Part shown: positions 6,041 to 10,094 of the stretch, one piece after another
Position numbering within the stretch: position 1 is the first letter of the stretch
Layout: each line of letters starts with the position of its first letter
DNA from: Pseudomonadota bacterium
GTDB lineage: Bacteria > BMS3Abin14
Length of the DNA stretch: 10,094 bases
NCBI GenBank assembly: GCA_003229755.1
Contig: QIFJ01000303.1
Location: 1 to 10,094 of the forward strand
Direction: 5' to 3'
Translations under genes and position numbers: made by a program
The notes under the pieces: model-generated
What the model was told of the DNA's origin: nothing
The model's database searches: none
The model's input: only the letters and a program-made list of their open reading frames with translations

Positions 6041-7837
6041 TTGCGCTGGGACGAAGACACTATACAGAGTGTGAAAGATGCCAACGATGTCGTGGAATTT
6101 GTTTCTCAGCACCTGCCGCTGAAAAAATCGGGTTCCAACTTCAAGGCTCTATGCCCGTTTCACCAGGAAAAGACCCCTTCCTTTATGGTCAATCCGGCTC
6201 GGCAGATCTTTCACTGCTTTGGGTGTAACACCGGCGGAGATATCATAAGGTTTGTGATGTTGTACGAAGGACTCCCCTTTATAGAGGCGGTAACAAAGCT
6301 GGCAGGCAGAGCCGGGATAGAATTGCCAAGGACAGGCACAGGGGAGCGTCCCGACAGAGAGGAAAAAGATCAGCTGTTCAGGGCAAACAGGATCGCGGCT
6401 GGCTATTTCAACGACATACTTATGAAAGACAGAGAGGGCGAACAGGCCAGAAATTATCTTGGATCCAGGGGAATCCACTCTGAGGCGTGCAGGATCTACG
6501 GGATAGGTTACGCACTTGATGAATGGAGAGCGTTGGCCCCGGTTCTCAAGAAAGAAGGCCTGAGCCTCAAGGAGTCGGTGGGGTCTGGCCTTCTGGTGCA
6601 GAGCGAAGGCAAGGACCCCTATGACCGTTTCCGGAACAGGATAATGTTTCCCATAAGAGATCTTTCAGGAAGAGTGCTGGGATTCGGTGGCAGGGTTCTC
6701 GATGAAACTCTCCCCAAGTATGTCAACACTCCCGAGACAGTGATCTATCACAAAGGTGATTCTCTCTTCGGGATTGATATTGCCGCTCCCTATATAAGGG
6801 AAGCTGAGGAGGTGCTCCTGGTTGAAGGATATCTGGACGTCATAGCCCTTCACCAGGCGGGCATCGGAAATGTGGTAGGAGTCCTGGGAACCGCACTTAC
6901 CCAACAGCAGGCCAGGAGAATTCGCCGCCTGACAACTAACTGTGTCCTTCTTTTCGATGCTGACGAAGCCGGCAGAAAGGCTGTAATGCGCAGCGGGGAG
7001 ATCCTCCTTGAGGAGGGATTTCGGTGCAGGGTTGCTCCCCTGGATCCCGGGGAGGATCCCGACAGCTATCTTCAAAAAAAGGGTCCGGAACGTCTGCTGG
7101 AGAAAACGGCACAATCTTTGCCCATTATTTCGTTTGTCCTGGAGGACGCCAGAGAGCAGTTCGGAGAAGAGGGTGTCGACGATAGACTCAAGGTTCTTGA
7201 TGCAATTGTTCCGTATTTGGCTAAAATTAAAGATAGAGTTGTTCTGGGCTTATATCTAAAGGAGATTGGAGACGAACTCAGGATCGAACAGGGTGACCTG
7301 AGAGCAAGGCTGACGTCCGTAAAGTCACGAGATCAAAGGCGCCTGAAACGTGAACAGGAGCCAGGGCCGAAGCTCCATCGCAGAGAGGAGCTCCTTTTGC
7401 ATATCATGGTCCGGGATCCTGTTGCTGCTCAAAAGGTGAAAGAGCAGATCTCTCCCGATGATCTGGAAAGCCCCGAACTGTCAAAAATAGTTGAAAAGAT
7501 TTTTTCCGGTGTTACATTCGATAATCTGATCAGCAGCATTGATGATCGAATGAAGGATCTGATTTCAGGGTGGGCACTGGAAGATCCGATAGAGGGAACT
7601 GACAGGGCACTTGATGACTGCCTCAGTTGGTTCGCGAAAAGAAAGCTGGAAAACAGTATCCAGGAAACGAAAAAGAAGCTTCACGAAGCCGAAAAAAGAG
7701 GCGACGAAAAGGAATTCGGAAAACTTACGAGAAAATGGCAAGAGCTTATAAAACTCATGCGGAAGCAGAAAAAAACCGGATCGCCGACAGAAGATAACGG
7801 GCCTGCAACTTCACCAGGAGGAGAAGCATTAGAATGA
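6041..7837 (+). CDS. dnaG: DNA primase DnaG
   Basis: DnaG makes the short RNA primers for leading- and lagging-strand DNA synthesis, acting with the replicative helicase DnaB. The 598-residue product has the full layout. The CHC2 zinc-binding domain has Cys38, His41, Cys59 and Cys62 (LCPFH...FHCFGC). The RNA-polymerase-like core has RFRNRIMFPI (196-205) and LGFGGR. The TOPRIM fold has VEGYLDVIAL (261-270, Glu262), FDADEAG (305-311, Asp306 and Asp308) and DPGEDPDSYL (335-344). The C-terminal helicase-binding region (about 445-575) is helical and charged. The TTG start follows GGGGAG by 8 bases and gives the usual short lead before the zinc domain. The stop overlaps the rpoD ATG as ATGA. An AT-rich patch near 7197-7262 could hold an internal promoter for rpoD. 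Confidence 0.97.
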   Translation: MRWDEDTIQSVKDANDVVEFVSQHLPLKKSGSNFKALCPFHQEKTPSFMVNPARQIFHCFGCNTGGDIIRFVMLYEGLPFIEAVTKLAGRAGIELPRTGTGERPDREEKDQLFRANRIAAGYFNDILMKDREGEQARNYLGSRGIHSEACRIYGIGYALDEWRALAPVLKKEGLSLKESVGSGLLVQSEGKDPYDRFRNRIMFPIRDLSGRVLGFGGRVLDETLPKYVNTPETVIYHKGDSLFGIDIAAPYIREAEEVLLVEGYLDVIALHQAGIGNVVGVLGTALTQQQARRIRRLTTNCVLLFDADEAGRKAVMRSGEILLEEGFRCRVAPLDPGEDPDSYLQKKGPERLLEKTAQSLPIISFVLEDAREQFGEEGVDDRLKVLDAIVPYLAKIKDRVVLGLYLKEIGDELRIEQGDLRARLTSVKSRDQRRLKREQEPGPKLHRREELLLHIMVRDPVAAQKVKEQISPDDLESPELSKIVEKIFSGVTFDNLISSIDDRMKDLISGWALEDPIEGTDRALDDCLSWFAKRKLENSIQETKKKLHEAEKRGDEKEFGKLTRKWQELIKLMRKQKKTGSPTEDNGPATSPGGEALE

Positions 7838-9720
7838 AGGAAAACTTAAGTAAAAAGGAGATAAAAAATCTCATATCCAAAGGACAGAAGAAGGGGTACC
7901 TCACCTACGATGAGGTAAACAAAGCTCTGCCTGAGGAGCTGATCTCACCCGCTCAGCTCGATGAGGTTATGGCTATCTTTGGTGACATGAAGATCAGAAT
8001 AGTAGACTCAGACCAGAAGACACAGGTCCGGGATAATACTGCAGGCCTGCCTGTAAACATGCTCAAGGAGGACAAGGTTGTCTCCATTAAAAAGGAGAAA
8101 AAAGTCGTCCGGGTAACCACAATGGCCGGCCGTACCGATGACCCTGTCAGGCTGTACCTGAAGGAGATGGGGCAGATAAACCTCCTGACAAGGGAGGGGG
8201 AAGTTGAGATCGCCAAGCGGATAGAAGCTGGAGAAAATGATGTTCTGGAGACGGTAGCGACAAATCCTATCTGCATTGAGGAACTAATAGTTCTGGGCCA
8301 ACGCCTGAAGATCGGCCAGGCCAAGTTCAAGGAAACATTTTCAAGCCAGGAAGACAATCTCGAGGATGAGAACGACGACGAAGACAAGAACAACGGGGAG
8401 GATAAGAACAGCGAGCTTGGGGAAAACAGTGTCGAGGAGAATGTGGTCGCGCAGACCCTCCCGGAAGATCCGGAGATAATAAGAGCCAGGGAAGAAGAAG
8501 CCCTTAAGGAAGTACTCAAGGTATTCAGACGCCTGGAAAAAAGAAAACTTCGCCTGGACGAGATGGACCTTGTGCTTAACAAGGCATCCGGGAAAAAGGC
8601 AGCCGAACTCCTGAAGAAACGAAAACGGGTCGCACGGGACATTGCAAGGGATATTGAAAACTTTGGCCTCAACAGTCGGCAGATAGCCCGTTTGTCAGTA
8701 AAAGTGACGGCAGTAAGGGACAAGATACGAAGGGAAAGAAACAGGATAAACAGCATACAGCGAAGGACTGGAATGACCGAATGGCGGATGACGGTAATGC
8801 TTCGAAGGGCACGAAATGGTGAGGAAAAAGAAGTGGCAAAAGAAGCAGGGATGCCCATCGTTCAGGTAGAAGAGTACCGCCGTCAGATGAGGGAGTGCAA
8901 GAAGAGGCTAAAGAGCATCGAGCAGGACACACGAATGTCCTGTGATAAGATAATGGATGATGGGGAGAAGATTCGCATCGCGGAAGGTCGCGCGCGGGAT
9001 GCGAAACAGGAACTTGTGGAAGCAAACCTGAGGTTGGTTGTGAGCATTGCCAAGAAATACACCAACCGGGGACTTCAGTTCCTCGACCTGATACAGGAGG
9101 GGAATATCGGTCTTATGAAAGCGGTTGACAAGTTCGAATACAGAAGGGGCTACAAATTCTCCACCTACGCAACGTGGTGGATACGTCAGGCCATAACAAG
9201 AGCCATTGCCGACCAGGCGCGTACCATCAGAATACCGGTTCATATGATAGAGACCATTAACAAACTGATTCGCACATCGAGGCAGCTGGTTCAGGAACTG
9301 GGTAGAGAGCCCATGCCTGAGGAAATAGCGGAGAGGATGGAACTGCCGCTTGAGAAAGTCAGAAAGGTGCTGAAGATAGCCAAAGAACCTATTTCTCTGG
9401 AGACTCCCATAGGGGAGGAGGAAGATAGCCACCTTGGCGACTTTATTGAGGACAAGAAAGTTATCTCTCCCGGAGATGCTGTTGTTCAGGGCAACCTCAG
9501 AGAGCAGGTCAGAGGCATACTCAAGACCCTGACCCCAAGAGAGGAAAAGGTTCTCAAAATGCGGTTTGGTATTGATGAAAGAACTGACCACACCCTTGAA
9601 GAAGTGGGACAGAACTTCTCAGTCACGCGGGAAAGGATCAGGCAGATAGAGGCAAAGGCTCTGAGGAAGCTCAGGCATCCGAGCCGCTGCAAAAGGCTTA
9701 AGCCTTTCTACGAAGATTGA
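7834..9720 (+). CDS. rpoD: RNA polymerase primary sigma factor RpoD (sigma70)
   Basis: The housekeeping sigma factor, which directs core RNA polymerase to -35/-10 promoters. The 628-residue product has region 1.1 (about 5-60, KGYLTYDEV), region 1.2 (DPVRLYLKEMGQINLLTREGE, 103-123), and a non-conserved region of about 250 residues (136-385). Region 2 runs from about 388, with ANLRLVVSIAKKY (397-409), DLIQEGNIGLMKAV and the -10-binding YATWWIRQAI (445-454). Region 3 is about 465-545. Region 4 ends in the -35-binding helix-turn-helix LEEVGQNFSVTRERIRQIEAKALRKLR (588-614, shown here to place it). The long non-conserved region indicates a Gram-negative-type sigma70. Residues 173-202 are an acidic, Asn-rich, low-complexity insert. 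The ATG overlaps the dnaG stop; AGGAGGAG (7816-7823) is 10 bases upstream. Last gene before the repeat-rich gap and tRNA. Confidence 0.98.
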   Translation: MKENLSKKEIKNLISKGQKKGYLTYDEVNKALPEELISPAQLDEVMAIFGDMKIRIVDSDQKTQVRDNTAGLPVNMLKEDKVVSIKKEKKVVRVTTMAGRTDDPVRLYLKEMGQINLLTREGEVEIAKRIEAGENDVLETVATNPICIEELIVLGQRLKIGQAKFKETFSSQEDNLEDENDDEDKNNGEDKNSELGENSVEENVVAQTLPEDPEIIRAREEEALKEVLKVFRRLEKRKLRLDEMDLVLNKASGKKAAELLKKRKRVARDIARDIENFGLNSRQIARLSVKVTAVRDKIRRERNRINSIQRRTGMTEWRMTVMLRRARNGEEKEVAKEAGMPIVQVEEYRRQMRECKKRLKSIEQDTRMSCDKIMDDGEKIRIAEGRARDAKQELVEANLRLVVSIAKKYTNRGLQFLDLIQEGNIGLMKAVDKFEYRRGYKFSTYATWWIRQAITRAIADQARTIRIPVHMIETINKLIRTSRQLVQELGREPMPEEIAERMELPLEKVRKVLKIAKEPISLETPIGEEEDSHLGDFIEDKKVISPGDAVVQGNLREQVRGILKTLTPREEKVLKMRFGIDERTDHTLEEVGQNFSVTRERIRQIEAKALRKLRHPSRCKRLKPFYED

Positions 9721-9741
9721 TACGTGATAAAGGTTCATCTC

Positions 9742-9771
9742 CAAATTAGCAGGCGGGATTTAGGTAATTTG
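9742..9771 (+). repeat. Small AT-rich inverted repeat after rpoD
   Basis: CAAATTA (9742-9748) and TAATTTG (9765-9771) are perfect 7-bp inverted arms around a 16-base spacer. The stem is AT-rich and no T-run follows, so on its own it is a poor terminator. It may be chance or an mRNA-end hairpin. Confidence 0.3.
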
Positions 9772-9776
9772 TATCC

Positions 9777-9871
9777 ATAAGGCCGGGTTTTTGGGTGTAA
9801 TCACTCGCCTTCGCAACCCCCTTTTAGCTTCGCTTCGTGATTCAACAAAAACCCGGCCTTATATAATTTTT
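9777..9871 (+). terminator. Long stem-loop after rpoD, probable transcription terminator or small palindromic element
   Basis: ATAAGGCCGGGTTTTTG (9777-9793) and its exact reverse complement (9846-9862) form a 17-bp perfect stem with a GC-rich core. Inside, AATCAC (9799-9804) pairs with GTGATT (9837-9842), extending the hairpin after a small internal loop and leaving a 32-base apical loop. The right arm is followed by ATAA and then TTTTT (9867-9871), as for an intrinsic terminator of the rpoD transcript. The 52 bases between the outer arms are unusually many for a simple terminator. The symmetric ends also fit a non-coding repeat element that has been inserted and now serves as terminator. Confidence 0.55.
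9815..9836 (-). repeat. Repeat core, copy A (in the stem-loop's apical loop)
   Basis: Read on the - strand this is GAAGCGAAGC, four unmatched bases, then AGGGGGTT. Copy B at 9922-9943 has the same 10 and 8 bases in the same order and spacing on the + strand, so 18 of 22 positions match. Two copies in opposite orientation suggest a dispersed repeat family or a loop able to pair with downstream RNA. Confidence 0.55.
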
Positions 9872-9878
9872 CATTAAT

Positions 9879-9914
9879 GGTTCTGGTCACGGTTCCGGCC
9901 ATGGTACCGGTATA
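9879..9914 (+). repeat. Degenerate tandem of six GG-starting hexamers
   Basis: The stretch reads as GGTTCT, GGTCAC, GGTTCC, GGCCAT, GGTACC, GGTATA, with a 12-base higher-order period: the first two 12-base units differ at only three positions, all transitions. It also contains the overlapping palindromes CCATGG, GGTACC and ACCGGT. It looks like a decayed short tandem repeat. Confidence 0.55.
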
Positions 9915-9921
9915 AAACCCT

Positions 9922-9943
9922 GAAGCGAAGCGCGGAGGGGGTT
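9922..9943 (+). repeat. Repeat core, copy B (opposite orientation to copy A)
   Basis: GAAGCGAAGC (9922-9931) and AGGGGGTT (9936-9943) separated by four bases. This is the inverted counterpart of copy A. It is flanked by AAACCC (9915-9920) and GGGTTT (9939-9944), which could close a small hairpin around it. Confidence 0.55.
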
Positions 9944-10005
9944 TGGCTTGTACTGGAAGTATTTTGCCCGCAGTCCAAAGCCCAGGGCCTGGTTGCTGGA
10001 CCTGG

Positions 10006-10034
10006 TTGACAAGGCTTCATAAAAGGGTTACTAA
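10006..10034 (+). promoter_or_regulatory. Probable tRNA promoter
   Basis: TTGACA (10006-10011) is a perfect -35 consensus. Seventeen bases later TACTAA (10029-10034) is a weak -10 candidate (3 of 6 consensus positions, including the first two). Such a promoter would start at about 10041, the first base of the tRNA. TAACAT (10032-10037) matches the consensus better, but with a 20-base spacer. Confidence 0.5.
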
Positions 10035-10040
10035 CATTTC

Positions 10041-10094
10041 GGGCCCATAGCTCAGCTGGTTAGAGCCACCGGCTCATAACCGGTAGGTCCTCCG
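10041..10094 (+). tRNA. tRNA with CAU anticodon (elongator Met or Ile2), 5' part, cut by the window end
   Basis: GGGCCCA (10041-10047) is the 5' acceptor strand, followed by TA. The D-arm is GCTC/GAGC (10050-10053, 10063-10066) with loop AGCTGGTTA. The anticodon stem is ACCGG/CCGGT (10068-10072, 10080-10084) around loop CTCATAA, with anticodon CAT at 10075-10077. The variable loop is AGGTC, and the T-arm begins at 10090 and is cut off. The anticodon stem lacks the three consecutive G:C pairs (GGG/CCC) next to the loop that mark initiator tRNA, so this is an elongator Met tRNA or the Ile2 tRNA whose wobble C is changed to lysidine to read AUA. The visible part does not decide between them. Confidence 0.92.

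Larger units (their letters stand above)
9721..10040. other. Repeat-rich non-coding gap between rpoD and the tRNA
   Basis: No convincing gene lies in these 320 bases. In order it holds a weak AT-rich hairpin (9742-9771), a long stem-loop that may end rpoD transcription (9777-9871), a degenerate tandem of GG-starting hexamers (9879-9914), an inverted copy of the stem-loop's loop core (9922-9943), an 8-base direct repeat CCTGGTTG (9988-9995 and 10001-10008) and a probable tRNA promoter (10006-10034). A 48-codon ORF on the - strand (9874-10020) lacks a ribosome binding site and runs through the repeats, so it is not called as a gene. Confidence 0.7.

Noticed and set aside
7953..8858. 301-codon open frame on the - strand opposite rpoD
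   Set aside because: Rich in Ser, Phe, Leu and Arg and without recognisable domains; it is the antisense shadow of the Lys/Glu-rich sigma factor.
8908..9591. 227-codon open frame on the - strand opposite the conserved part of rpoD
   Set aside because: Runs opposite highly conserved sigma regions 2 to 4, has no family motif, and is explained by the + strand gene.
9874..10020. 48-codon ORF on the - strand (begins MKPCQPG, ends RNRDQNH)
   Set aside because: No ribosome binding site on that strand, atypical composition, and its 3' two-thirds read through the repeat copy and the hexamer tandem, so the open frame is probably a by-product of the repeats.
10041..10094. Initiator tRNA-fMet
   Set aside because: The anticodon stem is ACCGG/CCGGT and lacks the three consecutive G:C pairs typical of initiators.
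1..10094. A new defence, mobile or biosynthetic system
   Set aside because: Every long + strand gene belongs to a well-known core family, and no transposase, integrase, CRISPR repeats, toxin-antitoxin pair or unknown multigene cassette was seen.

Overview
This window is a run of housekeeping genes, all on the + strand, from a bacterium of roughly mid GC content (judged by eye). It joins the end of a histidine biosynthesis operon to a version of the 'macromolecular synthesis' operon (rpsU-dnaG-rpoD) that also carries yqeY and mutS2. The primary sigma factor has a long non-conserved region between regions 1.2 and 2. Its region 1.1 (a K-G-Y-L-T-Y-D-E-V core) reads like those I know from Deltaproteobacteria/Desulfobacterota and related Gram-negative phyla. 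That assignment is an inference from memory; the window itself does not fix the taxon.

Layout. 1-281: 3' end of hisH. 282-1022: hisA. 1019-1807: hisF. 1824-2540: hisIE fusion. 2544-2894: HIT (Hint-type) protein. Then an AT-rich 71-base gap with a possible promoter and a 13-nt palindrome touching the ribosome binding site of rpsU (2966-3163). 3165-3611: yqeY. 3687-6035: mutS2. 6041-7837: dnaG. 7834-9720: rpoD. 9721-10040: a non-coding stretch with several repeat structures. 10041-10094: 5' part of a tRNA with anticodon CAU.

How the genes work together. HisE and HisI (fused), HisA, and HisH/HisF catalyse steps 2 to 5 of histidine synthesis, from phosphoribosyl-ATP to imidazole glycerol phosphate plus AICAR. 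The HIT gene is packed against the his genes. From rpsU on, the genes serve translation (bS21, YqeY), DNA metabolism (MutS2, primase) and transcription (sigma70). Junctions are tight: ATGA overlaps at hisA/hisF and dnaG/rpoD, and 1 to 16 bases at most others. Only 71 bases (HIT/rpsU) and 75 bases (yqeY/mutS2) break the run. hisIE, yqeY and dnaG appear to start at TTG.

I found no defence system, mobile element, CRISPR array or other clearly new multigene system, and the coding part is conserved core genome. The points worth a second look are the repeats after rpoD (a 17-bp perfect inverted repeat with a 52-base loop, an inverted copy of its loop core, and a degenerate GG-hexamer tandem), the altered LDLR-type motif in the Smr domain of MutS2 (reads LNLLG), the palindrome at the rpsU ribosome binding site, and a tRNA promoter that would start transcription at the first tRNA base.
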